Shown: positions 1 to 11,216 of the stretch, one piece after another
Numbering within the stretch: the first letter of the stretch is position 1
How the letters are laid out: each line of letters opens with the position of its first letter
Assembly (NCBI GenBank): GCA_030765045.1
Contig: CM060962.1
Coordinates: forward strand, 260,322,147-260,386,146
DNA: 64,000 bases
Reading direction: 5' to 3'
Source of the DNA: Tenodera sinensis
Lineage: Eukaryota > Arthropoda > Insecta > Mantodea > Mantidae
Made by a program: the position numbers and the translations under genes
The notes under the pieces: generated by a model
Databases searched by the model: none
Told to the model about the DNA's origin: nothing
The model's input: the letters and a program-made list of their open reading frames with translations, nothing else

Positions 1-660
1 TATTCATCTGAAATTTCATCATCTTCCTCTACTGTTGCAGCATTATACAAATTTGTTGTTGAGATAAACTTTAACATCTCGGTGGCTTGCGGATTTCCGG
101 ATCCACCACATTCTTTCATAAGCTGAGACGACAGAATAAGTCCATTTACCATTTCTAATCCAATCTGTATCTAATTTTGGTTTTTATTAAACCTTGTTTG
201 GAAAAAACTCTTTCACAAGAAGTGTCTCTGTGGGGCAATGAAATCACTGATAATGCAACCTCTGCCAGTTCTTTGAAATCAGCATTTCCACCAATGTAAC
301 ATGTGTTTAACAGCACTCCAGAAACTATCAGGTTCAGTCATGTTCTTTATTTTACACAGAATATCACGTATTCTGAATTTTCTAAATTGATCATCAATTT
401 TCTGAACAGTACCGTCTTCATTGAGATTACCAGATCTGGGCACACTGGCAACAAGAGGATAAAGGGTAGAAGCATTAGTAGGATATGAAATTGTTGCCTT
501 AGAGGAGTGGAGGCAGGCCATGACGGCAAAAGTGGTTTCGCTATTTGTAATTAATTTCATTTTGCTGGTGTGACAAACCAGTGAAAATGATATTTCGCCA
601 ATATCGAAATTATCGTACACCCCCATAATTATCGTATGGGTTGAGAGCCATGAGTACAAA
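1..660 (-). pseudogene. hAT-like transposase C-terminal fragment
   Basis: Reading the minus strand, an open stretch from 659 to 279 continues after a frame change into a peptide with ALSVISLPHRDTSCERVFS, followed by LIKTKIRYRL. This is the hAT dimerisation region (family pattern: a leucine-rich stretch, then LPHS..xERVFS and a basic segment). The upstream part contains DQFRKFRIRD and PDSFWSAVKHM, which fits the preceding helices. A stop follows RYRLD, and the coding sequence runs off the left edge with further breaks. It is a decayed DNA-transposon relic lying upstream of the LRMDA exons seen here. No terminal repeat is visible because one end lies outside the window. Confidence 0.7.
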
Positions 661-1816
661 CATTCAAATTATTGTATGCCCCCATAATTGTCGTACGGGT
701 TGGCAACCCTTCATGGTTATAAAAGATAATGAAGTTTAAATCAATAATATTTATTAATATTTGTTGATATAATTTACTTCATTGTCACTAGCTTCAGTTT
801 TTTTGTTTTAGTTTGATAGCATTTGTAGACAGCATGCACCAGACTGTAATTACCTGCCTGTCAATTGTTCACATTATTTGTATTGTGTAACACCTCAAGT
901 TGAGTGCCCAATTTGATGACGACTCACCTAGGGTTTGATGCCTCGGTAGCTCATTCAGTGCAGTAGCCGCCTCTGAGCTGTAAGTCGCTACGTTGATTTT
1001 GGGATTAGGTACTGGGATTTAGGTAGGCATGAGTCGGATACTTAAGTCTTCTCAGGCACGAGGTTAGATGAAAAAATACACTGCACTGACATTTCCTGAT
1101 TTATTTTCCACCACATAAATGCCTCGAAGAACAGACCTGGGCGAGTTTCTGTTATTGTGTTTTAACCATATTGTATCACCCCAGTTATTTACAGCATCCT
1201 TACGCTAATCTTGGTCACTTTTGACACTGCAATGTTTTTGGCGCGAAACTAGACATACGTTGATTACAGATTCACCCTTGGTAGCAAGAACACGACAGAC
1301 TCTGGGTCCTATTGGATTTCCTGTATTTATACTTTTTCACTCACGCGACTTTCTCTCGTCCCGTTATGGGTGGGGGGGGGGGGGGGTATATGGTTTCCCC
1401 AGCTGTGTCCTTGGACTTTTAAGGCCAACCCACCCCTTAGCGAAAAATGACAAAAGATGTTTGTCTTCTGTCAATATATAACACTCAGAAATGCACCCAG
1501 GTTAAAATGCGTTCAAGAGGCAAATTCACTTCACAAATTTCATCGTACAAAAATTATACTTAAACCTTTGTGTCTTATATTACGTTCCAGTCTCAATTAT
1601 AGTTATAGATACATAGAAATTCCTGTCTCAGTTGTCATAATGATTATGGATTATAGACAACTTGAAGGCAGCTGCGTAAGAATTCCTATGCCTCCTGTGA
1701 CCTACAACAAATCCAATATGATGCCTTGAATCTAGAATTGGCAACATTGCAAACTCTAAATTTTTTGCTGTTTTGAGAGTGGTAATTCTGTTCTTGTCAA
1801 ATTCTGTCAGAATATA
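661..1816. other. Non-coding stretch with a possible tRNA-like repeat
   Basis: No gene is seen. Around 925-1100 a segment resembles a worn tRNA-derived SINE: an A-box-like TCGGTAGCTCATTCAG, but no convincing B box. A 16-base run of G lies near 1371-1386. The remainder is AT-rich with no recognisable feature. Confidence 0.3.
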
Positions 1817-3150
1817 GGTAGAGGAACGGCGGATAGTATGGGCCCCCTAAGGAAAAACGTTTATAATATGTTTGATTTTGCACAAAAAAAGGTCACAGAT
1901 ACATTAAAGCGTTTCTTTGAACACTTCCTTTATGTATATGATTTAAAAAAGTTATGATAGTCAAGAGAGTTATGATCAAGAGAGTTTTAAAAAAAGGCTT
2001 ATATTTGGTGGCCAGAGAAAGGGTCGGGTAGTATGGGCCATACAAAAAAAAAAACAGGATTTTAAATTAAATAAAATACTTTTGGGGTAAAATAACATAC
2101 AGAATGTTTATTTATCTATATATGAAGCAATTCAAAATAAAAAAGTAAAAGTTTAATTGACAAAAGTCATTTGTATTCACACAAATACAAATAATGGTTT
2201 TTTGTCAACAAAAATTATCACGAAAATCAGATCATAATTTTCATAAAAAAGAATAAGGGTTTAACTATCGAGCAGTTATTGTTTTTACAGTAATCACAAT
2301 AATAATACAAAGGGTCTTCAGTTACCGCACAAAGTTCATGAGCCCACCCCTCACATGGTTTGCACTGGATCCAGTTTTCTTCAAAACTCTCCCCACACAT
2401 ATGCAGTCTTCAAGCTCCTTATTTTTCTTTTCAACTTTGAATCCAAATCTCTCATGCTCTAGTACTATTTATACAAACTCTTCTTCAAATGTTGGTTTGA
2501 AAAAGCCCATCTGAGGTTTCACATTGGTTTGCTGGTTTCTTAAGACATATTTTTCTTTGAAGTGTAGTTCTACGAACCTTAAAACTATCGGCTGCAGCTC
2601 TTGTAGTCATTTGACCCTCTAAGACGCATGAAACTGCCTGTTTCATAGCATCCTCTTTCCACTCTCCACGACCCTCACCTTCAGGCTTCTTCTTGAACTT
2701 CAGCATTGCGTCCTAAAAAGAAATTTACAATCTACTTAGGTGGCCCATACTATCCGATTTTTGTTTGGCCCATACTACCCGACCAACATTGTGCACTTAA
2801 ACATGTTGAAAAACAAAAACGGCTTGAGCAACCGGAATTACATTACCGCTGTATGATGTATATTAGTCCAGCTGAACGTTAATACTAGTTTGGTAATTTG
2901 ACAACTTGCCTTTAACAGCAAACAATGATCACAAAAGTTACGCGCAGCAGCAACCTAACCACACGAAAACAAACAATATGTTGTGGCAGCTAAAACAAAG
3001 CATTTACATCAACCAACTTCTATAACAAAATGGAGCGATGAAGGAGGTGCAACCTTGACAGTGTATGCGTCTGCTACCTAGTGGTAAATCCGAGAAACAC
3101 TAAGTGGTCCATACTACCCGCTGGCCCGTACTATCCGCCTTTCCCCTACC
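1817..3150. mobile_element. Pogo-like DNA transposon, non-autonomous, with TA target duplication
   Basis: The ends are inverted repeats: GGTAGAGGAACGG then CGGATAGTATGGGCC on the left, and the complement of GGTAGGGGAAAGG then CGGATAGTACGGGCC on the right. TA dinucleotides flank both ends (1815-1816 and 3151-3152). The motif GGRTAGTATGGGCC recurs in subterminal positions near 2025-2040, 2742-2757, 2767-2782 and 3106-3121, as expected for transposase binding sites. The only coding trace is a short minus-strand helix-turn-helix reading (next entry). No DDE catalytic domain is present, so this copy would depend on a partner. Assignment to the pogo/Tc1 group rests on the Psq-type domain and TA duplication. 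Confidence 0.75.
2485..2706 (-). pseudogene. Psq-type DNA-binding domain remnant of the pogo-like transposon
   Basis: A 73-residue minus-strand reading contains EWKEDAMKQAV, then GQMTTRAAADSFKVRRTTLQ. This matches the helix-turn-helix Psq/CENP-B N-terminal domain (pattern W...M..A...V..G....AA..F.VP..TL..). It starts with MLKFKKKPEGEGRG and stops at 73 residues. Full pogo-group transposases run to several hundred residues, so catalytic parts are missing. It lies within the inverted-repeat-bounded element and probably derives from its ancestral transposase. It could still bind the subterminal motifs, but this is inference. Confidence 0.6.
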
Positions 3151-3839
3151 TATGGTAACCTTTAATTCAAAATAAAACCTATGGCACAAAAATCTAAAAC
3201 TTCAGTTGAAAATTATTCTTCAAAGATTAAGTTCTTAAGACTTTTTACAAAAATACTGATATTTGTTATAATCTCAAAAATAAATAAGGTTAGCGGGACA
3301 GATCTTTAAAAGATGGATATGCAGCAGTTTCTGTAAGTGCATCCTGGGTTTAAGTCCTGGTTACTGTGTAGTATATCTTCATAGATTTAATGATTAATTG
3401 GTCGAGTTATGAGATTTCTTATATTTATCTTGCACACGGTTATTAATGAGGTCTAAGTTCTAAACAAATTACTCTGTTTTAAATTTTGCAGGTTTATTAT
3501 ATTAGTTTAAATATATTTTATAATTGTAGCTTGATAGTGGTAACAATTATCTTATGGAACCTGCCGTCTTGTTAAACAATATTTATATTATAATTATGTC
3601 TGTGATATCTGGAATACTGCGATGAGCAACAGATGATGGACAATGAGCAATGGGAAAATGGAAAATGGAAAATGGCTTGCTCTCTGAAAATTTTCTTATA
3701 TATGATTACTATCTTCTTGGTAATGATGGTAATTGTTATTTAAACCTGGGACATAAAGTACTTAGATTGTAAGTTGCCCTTGGGGTACTTACCTCAGATG
3801 TTAGTTTCCCTGGTGATCTACCAGGAAAATGCGAATAGG
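3151..3839. other. Non-coding stretch, nothing recognised
   Basis: AT-rich sequence with a short run of near-identical GGAAAATGG units at about 3651-3673. No gene, terminal repeat or coding similarity is seen. Confidence 0.4.
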
Positions 3840-3978
3840 TTGGGGAATTTAATGTCATACTGGCAAGTTGCCATGGTAGCTCAGTGGTTAGAGCAGCTGC
3901 ATGTGAAGCAGAAGATCTGTGGTTCAAATCCTGGCTATGGCATTGAATTTTTCAGTCCTGATTCTACCTCTCAAACAT
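3840..3978 (+). repeat. tRNA-derived SINE, family 1, copy a
   Basis: Contains a polymerase III A box (TGGTAGCTCAGTGGTTAGAG, 3874-3893) and B box (GGTTCAAATCC, 3921-3931). These are followed by the shared body GGCATTGAATTTTTCAG and a TCTACCTCTC end. The pre-tRNA head GAATTTAATGTCATACTGGC also occurs in the copy at 38403-38578. Confidence 0.85.
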
Positions 3979-4197
3979 ATTTATATTTTGTTGTAGAAAT
4001 TTTCGTTGCTTATTGTTAGATTGCACTTAGTATCATTGTTGCTTTTATGCAATAATGATTGTGATTGCTTAGTTGCTTGATTAATTTTTTCTAAATCCAT
4101 GTTGAGAAGAGCTAAAACAGTTTCAATTTTTAAGTTAAGTATAATCGCAAATGCACTATCTTTTCTAAAATTTTTGAGAAAGGAGGAAGCATAGAAA

Positions 4198-4400
4198 CTG
4201 GTGGCTGCCTCTGTAGTGTGGGGGTAGCATGTCTGCCTCAGATTCAAGAGGCCCCTAGTTCAAACCTCAATTAGGGTGAGTTGTCTGAATAATATTTCTT
4301 CCTAAGTTTTCCAGTATCCTGAGAAGACAGATGTCCGGGTAACTTTAAGCTCTATGTACCTTGGGCTCTTTTGAACATCATTTCACTGATTTCATTCATT
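4198..4400 (+). repeat. tRNA-derived SINE, different family
   Basis: An A-box-like TAGTGTGGGGGTAGCATG and a B-box-like TAGTTCAAACCTC, about 33 bp further on, mark a tRNA head at about 4207-4270. The body resembles none of the other SINEs in the window. The 3' limit is uncertain. Confidence 0.55.
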
Positions 4401-4974
4401 CATCGTCTGATATGAGACTACATTGGAGGACAGTAATATACAACAAACGAAAAAAATAAAAATAAAAACAGACTGGGTAGTAAGTTTTCAAATTCATACT
4501 CTCCACCTTTATGAATTGGATGGATTATAACATGTTTCAGTATTTCCAGAAAAAAACTGGTAAGAATTGACTGACTATATAGCCAGTAAGAGATACACAC
4601 AGTTCTTTCACTTTTTTTTATTATAATAGGTGGGGTTTCATCCCATCCTTTTGACATTTTTGGCTTAGATACACATATTATCTTTTTCACTTAAAACGAC
4701 AAGACTGCCTGAATTAAATCCACCTGGTATATATTTATTTTTATCCACTTTTTTGCATTGCCATTGGGAGTGACAGGGTAGTATCTGGAATTATATGTGC
4801 TGCTTCAGTGAAATGGTTATTCAACTCTTCTGAACTGTTCCTATTGTTTGCTAATTGTTAAGTGGCTATTTGAATTAATTTGGTTTGGATGTTTGCCTGT
4901 ACCTAGCTCATTCTTTATTACCTTCCAGGTTGCTTTTGTTTTATTTGAATTTTTTAGTACATTTATACTGCCAT
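4401..4974. other. Non-coding stretch, nothing recognised
   Basis: AT-rich intergenic or intronic sequence with scattered stops in all frames and no motif I can place. Confidence 0.4.
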
Positions 4975-5250
4975 AGTACATGGGCGACCGAGCTTCGCTC
5001 GGCGTTTTTTGCTTCTGTTTTGTGAAATCTTGTTTTTTATGGGAGAAGATACTTATTTAGATAAACTGAAAGTCAAAACGTTAACTAAATAAAAATTTTT
5101 GTCGCAATTGTGAAGAGCCATTTCCGAGATACAAATATTTCATAAACACCATCATTTCAGCTGTAAAATGTCTAATGCTGAATGCAGGCCTCCCCCATAG
5201 ATATCCACCCAGTTTGAGGTTTTCGTCGAGCATTTGTTCCATTATGGAGT

Positions 5251-5640
5251 TTAGTTCTTTGGTGCTGCGGTTGACTCCAGGGCATTAACACATTCGCCAA
5301 GGTCCTTCATCTTTCCGTCGAGTTCTTCCATGGCTTCCTTTACCCTGGCCAGTCGCTCATTAGTATTCTCCGATAGATCTATCTTCATATTACACATTCC
5401 CGTCTTCTTTTCTGTTTCGGAGTTTATATTTTCAATTTGGCTTCCATTTTTGTTTCCATTTTGTCCATTTATGTTCCTATATTTTCTATTCCGTAGTTTA
5501 CATTTTTCCAATTCGGTTTTCATATTTGTTTCCTCTGCCGCATTCGGGATTCATTTCATTTCCCGTTATGTCCATCTTGGCTAACATTTGTTTCATCAAC
5601 TGTTCCATATCGTGCTTTTCGGCGCACTCCTGACATCAAT
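5251..5640 (-). pseudogene. Coiled-coil fragment, possibly a retroelement gag/ORF1 relic
   Basis: The minus strand reads MEQLMKQMLAKMDITGNEM, then in an overlapping frame a 90-residue peptide rich in K, E and N ending VKEAMEELDGKMKDLGECV. Heptad-like spacing suggests a coiled coil. Short gag or ORF1 coiled coils look like this, but there is no zinc knuckle or other decisive motif. It lies within the composite repeat. A host gene is unlikely because there is no exon structure and the frame is broken. Confidence 0.35.
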
Positions 5641-6184
5641 TGTGATTACTTTGCTTTTTTAACTATTTCATTATTTTTTATTAAAACACCGGAGCAAAGG
5701 CACTGTTGAACAATAACAAATGCTACAGGAAGAAAAGCTGCTTGATAAAGTCATGTGAATGTACTACGGATTTCTGTTTCAATCATGTAGAAAATTGTAT
5801 GAATTATTCGTAATTGTTTGCCGAAGCGGGAGTAGTGAAAGAAATGTGATTGTGTTTAGTAAAAGAAAATGAGTAGATAAACCGTGTGAATGTTATACCT
5901 TGCACTTATATATAAACTGTATGGAAAAATTTATGGATTGTTTGTAGAAGAGGGAGTAGTATGTTAGGTAAAAGAAAAGGGAGTAGAGAAAACCATGTGA
6001 ACGTAATACGTTGGGTGGTAAAATGGATTGCATAAAAATCTTCACCATGAAAACAATTAGATATGTCACTTTTCATGGCGATCAGTCAACATGTTTTGGA
6101 ATTTACTCACTCTTCAACATACGATATGTATAGGCATTAGTATGTATGAAGTTGATAAACGATAGGGAATAACATGTGAATTGT

Positions 6185-6551
6185 CAATAGTCGGGAGGCT
6201 GCAACCACTGTTTTCCTTGGTCTCTGGGGGATTATATCTGGATTGGAAAGTAGTGTAATCCATTTTTTATCTTTGGCATTTGTTTCTATTTCTTGTAGGT
6301 ATGAATGAGAAAATTTTTTAATGATCAAGCGTTTTATTGAGGAATATGAGAAATTGAATTTAGACTTTTGTTTTATTGTTGCGTATCTCAGCCTCACCAA
6401 TATGTGTCCTGTGTAACGATCCAGCAGAAATGAACGAAGACCACTTGAAGACCTGTGAAGCATTAAGATCAGAAGAAACTACAGTTCAAAAGTATTGGAA
6501 AGCACGAATGCTAATGGCTTCATTGCCAGATGCAAGGCACTAGAAAACAAC
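6185..6551 (+). mobile_element. 5'-truncated LINE with 5' inversion (twin priming) and 14-bp TSD
   Basis: Perfect 14-bp direct repeats (AACATGTGAATTGT at 6171-6184 and 6552-6565) bound a 367-bp insert. Its right part (about 6382-6540, + strand) encodes the end of an RNase H-bearing LINE: SPICVLCN, then EDHLKTC (a CxxC...H...C knuckle), and a stop after LPDARH. Its left part (about 6185-6380) encodes, on the minus strand, the stretch that should precede it, including SYLQEIETNA and RPRKTVVAASRLL. About a dozen codons are missing at the switch point. This arrangement is the hallmark of twin-primed reverse transcription. The insertion lies in the composite repeat. Confidence 0.85.
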
Positions 6552-6979
6552 AACATGTGAATTGTTACGTAAAACAATAGTGAGTAGAGAAAATAGTATG
6601 AATATAATACGTATTTCTTTTTCAAGCATATAAAATTGTATGAATTATATGTTGAAGGGCGAATAGCGAAAGAAGACTGATGGTGCCTCCTAAAGGAAGA
6701 ATTAGTAGAAGAAGTCGTGTGAATGTAATAAGTTGCATTTATAATTCAATCATAGAATATTATATGAATTGTATGTTGAAGGGAAAACAGAGGATAAATG
6801 AATGTTCTACATAAAAGAAATGCGAGTAGAAAACCATTTGAAAGTAATACATTGTGTAGTAAAATTGTTACTATAAAAACTTTCCCCATGAAAAAATACA
6901 TATACGTGCCGAATTTCGCGATCAATTAAGTGGTTTTCGAGCTTAACAGTTAGATATATACAAACATCCAAGTTATATA

Positions 6980-9450
6980 GATGATGTGACTTATTTGTAG
7001 AAGAGTGAGTAGAGAGAGAGATGTGAATGTGTTACCTAAAAGTGAGTAGAGAAAACGGTACGAATGTAGCATTTCTATTTCAAACATACAGAAAATTGTA
7101 TGACTTCTTTGTAGAAGAGTGAGTAGAGAAAGAGATGTGAACGTGTTACCTAAAAGCGAGAGGCAAAAGCATTGTAAATGTAATAGCATTTCTATTTCAA
7201 ACATACAGAACATTGTATGACTTATTTTAAAAGTGGGAATAAAAGGTTTTATTTGGTGCAAAATCACGTTTTTTTTATGGAAAATTGTTTATAAAAGAGT
7301 GAGTAGAGAGAGATGTGAATGTGTTACCTAAACGTAAGTAGAGAAACCACTGTGAGTGTAATATGTAGCATCTCTATTTCAAACATACAGAAAATTGCAT
7401 GACTTATTTGTAGAAGAGTGAGTAGAGGAAGAGATGTGAACGTGTTACCTAAAAGCGAGAGGCAAAAACATTGTAAATGTAATAGCATTTCTATTTCAAA
7501 CATACAGAACATTGTATGACTTATTTTAAAAGTGGGAATAAAAGGTTTTTTTGGTGCAAAATCACTTTTTTTATGGAAAATTGTTTATAAAAGAGTGAGT
7601 AGAGAGAGATGTGAATGTGTTACCTAAAAGTAAGTAGAGAAACCACTGTGAATGTAATATGTAGCATCTCTATTTCAAACATACAGAAAATTGCATGACT
7701 TATTTGTAGAAGAGTGAGTAGAGAAAGAGATGTGAACGTGTTACCTAAAAGCGAGAGGCAAAAACATTGTAAATGTAATAGCATTTCTATTTCAAACATA
7801 CAGAACATTGTATGACTTATTTTAAAAGTGGGAATAAAAGGTTTTATTTGGTGCAAAATCACGTTTTTTTTATGGAAAATTGTTTATAGAAGAGTGAGTA
7901 GAGAGAGATGTGAATGTGTTACCTAAAAGTAAGTAGAGAAACCACTGTGAGTGTAATATGTAGCATCTCTATTTCAAACATACAGAAAATTGCATGACTT
8001 ATTTGTAGAAGAGTGAGTAGAGGAAGAGATGTGAACGTGTTACCTAAAAGCGAGAGGCAGAAACATTGTAAATGTAATAGCATTTCTATTTCAAACATAC
8101 AGAACATTGTATGACTTATTTTAAAAGTGGGAATAAAAGGTTTTTTTGGTGCAAAATCACTTTTTTTATGGAAAATTGTTTATAAAAGAGTGAGTAGAGA
8201 GAGATGTGAATGTGTTACCTAAAAGTAAGTAGAGAAACCACTGTGAATGTAATATGTAGCATCTCTATTTCAAACATACAGAAAATTGCATGACTTATTT
8301 GTAGAAGAGTGAGTAGAGAAAGAGATGTGAACGTGTTACCTAAAAGCGAGAGGCAAAAACATTGTAAATGTAATAGCATTTCTATTTCAAACATACAGAA
8401 CATTGTATGACTTATTTTAAAAGTGGGAATAAAAGGTTTTATTTGGTGCAAAATCACGTTTTTTTTATGGAAAATTGCTTATAGAAGAGTGAGTAGAGAG
8501 AGATGTGAATGTGTTACCTAAAAGTAAGTAGAGAAACCACTGTGAGTGTAATATGTAGCATCTCTATTTCAAACATACAGAAAATTGCATGACTTATTTG
8601 TAGAAGAGTGAGTAGAGGAAGAGATGTGAACGTGTTACCTAAAAGCAAGAGGCAAAAACATTGTAAATGTAATAGCATTTCTATTTCAAACATACAGAAC
8701 ATTGTATGACTTATTTTAAAAGTGGGAATAAAAGGTTTTTTTGGTGCAAAATCGCGTTTTTTTATGGAAAATTGTTTATAGAAGAGTGAGTAGAGAGAGA
8801 TGTGAATGTGTTACCTAAAAGTAAGTAGAGAAACCACTGTGAATTTAATATGCAGTATCTCTATTTCAAACATACAGAAAATTGTATGACTTATTTGTAG
8901 AAGAGTGAGTAGAGAAAGAGACGTGAATGTGTTAGCTAAAAGTGAGAGGCAAAAACAGTGTGAATGTAATGGCATTTCTATGTCAAATATACAGAACATG
9001 GTATGACTTATTTTAAAAGTGTGAATAAAAATGTTTTTTGGTGCAAAATCACTATTTTTATGGAAAATTGCTGATAGAAGAGTGAGTAGAGAAAGAAATG
9101 TGAATCTGTTACCTAAAAGTAAGTAGAGAAAACACTGTGAATGTAATATGCAGCATCTCTATTTCAAACATACAGAAAATTGTATGTATACTTATTTGTA
9201 GATGAGTGAGTAGAGAAAGAGATATGAATGCGTTACCTAAAAGTGAGAGGAGAAAGCAGTGTGAATGTAACAGCATTTATATTTCAAACATATAGAATAT
9301 GGTATGACTTATATTAAAAGTGACGATAAAAATGTTTTTTGGTGCAAAATTACGTTTTTTATGGAAAATTGTTTATAGAAGAGTGAGTAGAGATAGAGAT
9401 GTGAATGTGTTACCTAAAAGTGAGTGGAGAAAACGCTGTGAATGTAATAT
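6980..9450. repeat. Tandem array with 595-bp higher-order unit of two ~297-bp monomers
   Basis: A ~297-bp monomer is repeated about eight times. Two alternating variants differ in an internal T/A tract (GGTTTTATTTGG versus GGTTTTTTTGG). Sequence is almost identical at 595-bp spacing in the core (about 7300-8710) and diverges toward both flanks. Each monomer contains two related half units built on GAGTGAGTAGAGA, GTTACCTAAAAG and TTCAAACATACAGAA. The apparent minus-strand peptides beginning MFCMFEIEM are by-products of the repeat, not genes. The pattern is that of a young minisatellite or satellite amplified by unequal exchange. Confidence 0.9.
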
Positions 9451-10332
9451 GCATGTATACAAAAATTTAATCAAATCTTTAGAGCCGTTTCTGAAATACC
9501 GTGAGTATATACAAGAATTGCTCTGTAGAAGCGGGAATAAAAACTATTATTTTTAATGTAAAATCGTGTTTTTTCGGGAATTACACCTATATAGATGAAC
9601 TTAAAAAGCAAAACCCTATCTGAATACAAAATTTGATCAAAATCGTTAGAGCCGTTTCCAAGTTGCGCGGAATAAATATATTTATATATATATATAAGAA
9701 TTGCTCGTTTAAATATATAAGATATATGGCCTTTCTTATTACACTTCTATATATTTTATTGCATTTTTTCAGGGGCATAGCTTAGGGGGACACTAGTACG
9801 CTGAGTGTTCCCCTTATTTTTCTGTGTTTAATTGTTGTATGTCTATTTTGTTTGTAATAGTTTTAACGCAGAACAATTATTGTATACAATCATTTAGTAC
9901 TGATTTTTTCACAGATCATATTGTTGAGCATCTGTATTTAGCTAAAATAGCAAACAAAGTTTACAAGTCAATCCGTTCCGTTGTAAAGCAGAGCTGTACG
10001 CTAACACAAGTCAGCGTTTCACAGCGTGCATGTCATATGGCTAGAACTGTCTCCCTGCAAGGCCCTCATACCCATCGGTGTATGCTAGTGTTTAGAAGCC
10101 AAATGCTATGGTGCTGTTCTGACTACGGAGTATTGTTGAGGTACTGTAATTGTGTTTCGTTGCAAATAAGATGGTTGTACATAAACTCAAAGTGCATGTG
10201 ATACTTACATCATAAGAATAAGTGACATACCACACCAGCTAATATGTTTTCTCTCAGTACTTTTTTTTTTTTTTCGAATTTTGGGAAATGAGTTTGTTTT
10301 TGTTTTTGTGCACTATATGGCTTGTATTTTAT

Positions 10333-10334
<2 letters not shown>

Positions 10335-10376
<42 letters not shown>
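10335..10376. repeat. CA dinucleotide microsatellite
   Basis: An uninterrupted run of about 21 CA units. Confidence 0.95.
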
Positions 10377-10378
<2 letters not shown>

Positions 10379-10437
10379 CCATATCTCTGTTTTTTGATAG
10401 TTGTATAGTTTTACTTTCTCTACTATGTATAGTAAAG

Positions 10438-11216
10438 TAGGGGCAGTTTAGTATTGTATTCCACCCAAAATTCGATGTCGAGATTTCACCGGAAATGTGT
10501 TTTGAGGCCACCTGAATCCAAAAAAAAAAAAAAAAGGAATTTTTAGAAAAAGATCTGTGTGTTTGTGTCTGTGTGTCAGTCTCTGGACAGCATAACTCAA
10601 AAACGAAAAGTCGCTTAAAAACCGAACTTGGTATTTAAGGTTAATGTCTTTCAAGGATACAACACGAAGATTTTGAAGAGAATTGCTCCTCCCTAAACTA
10701 CCTTTTACATGGAAAATTATTTTAAAAATTTTGATTTTCTTGAAAGTGGCTCTAGTGATTTTTATTAAAATGCCATATGTTTGAGATATTTTTATGACAA
10801 ATGAAATGTATATCTTGAATTTTCTGGCTATAGCCCATGAAGTCCTATTTACTCTGGATGACTTTTGCATAACTGGTAGGAGATAGACCAAATCTTACTA
10901 TCCAAAAATGTAGATCTTGCTAAAACACACTATTTATGTCTTTTTTTTTTGTTTTTTAGAAAGAACCATTTCAGAAATATGCCTTGTTATTTGTAAGTTT
11001 TGGACAACTTATACTTTTGTCAAATGGAACATTGTTATTCATTTTTTATGTGTTAACTGTGCAAAGAGATTGGAATTTGAAAGCTTTAAAAGATTGGACT
11101 ATCCCTCAAAGCCTACATATTCCCATATTCTCCTTGCACCTACAAGGAAATAATAAGATAGTTTGTTAGAAAGGTTAGTACAAGAGCAGAGAAGTCATGT
11201 GAGTGCAACACATCAG
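10438..11216 (+). repeat. Dispersed repeat family A, copy 1
   Basis: About 780 bp, highly similar along its whole length to 26148-26998. Shared blocks include GATTTCACCGGAA, CATAACTCAAAAACGAAAAG, AATGTCTTTCAAGGAT and GAGTGCAACACATCAGATTT. No coding potential survives in both copies beyond parallel accidental frames. The class (Helitron-like or other) is not established. Confidence 0.75.

Larger units (their letters stand above)
4975..9735. repeat. Composite dispersed repeat hosting the tandem array
   Basis: Starts near a GC hairpin (CCGAGCTTCGCTCGG, 4988-5002) and ends near AGAATTGCTCGTTTAAATAT at about 9700. Non-tandem diverged units such as GAGTAGAGAAAAC...GTGAATGTAATACG recur at 5700-6020, 6566-6900 and 9430-9640. 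A phrase near the left end (GAGCCATTTCCGAG) recurs near the right end (GAGCCGTTTCCAAG). I read this as one long repeat unit, internally expanded. The type of element is not established. Confidence 0.45.

Noticed and set aside
3774..4019. An 81-residue ORF containing MVAQWLEQLHVKQKICGSNP
   Set aside because: This is the translation of a SINE tRNA head, a well-known false ORF.
6950..8999. Repeated minus-strand peptides beginning MFCMFEIEM
   Set aside because: They recur at the repeat period, have no start context or exon structure, and come entirely from the tandem array.
6980..9450. A CRISPR array
   Set aside because: Repeats are ~297 bp, contiguous, without unique spacers, in an animal genome.
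9824..10201. A 125-residue + strand ORF
   Set aside because: No recognisable domain; it falls within a non-autonomous transposon and runs over low-complexity sequence.
10448..10891. A 147-residue minus-strand protein, with a similar one at 26108-26407
   Set aside because: Similarity between the two peptides follows from the DNA repeat. Frames break in both copies and no domain is recognisable.
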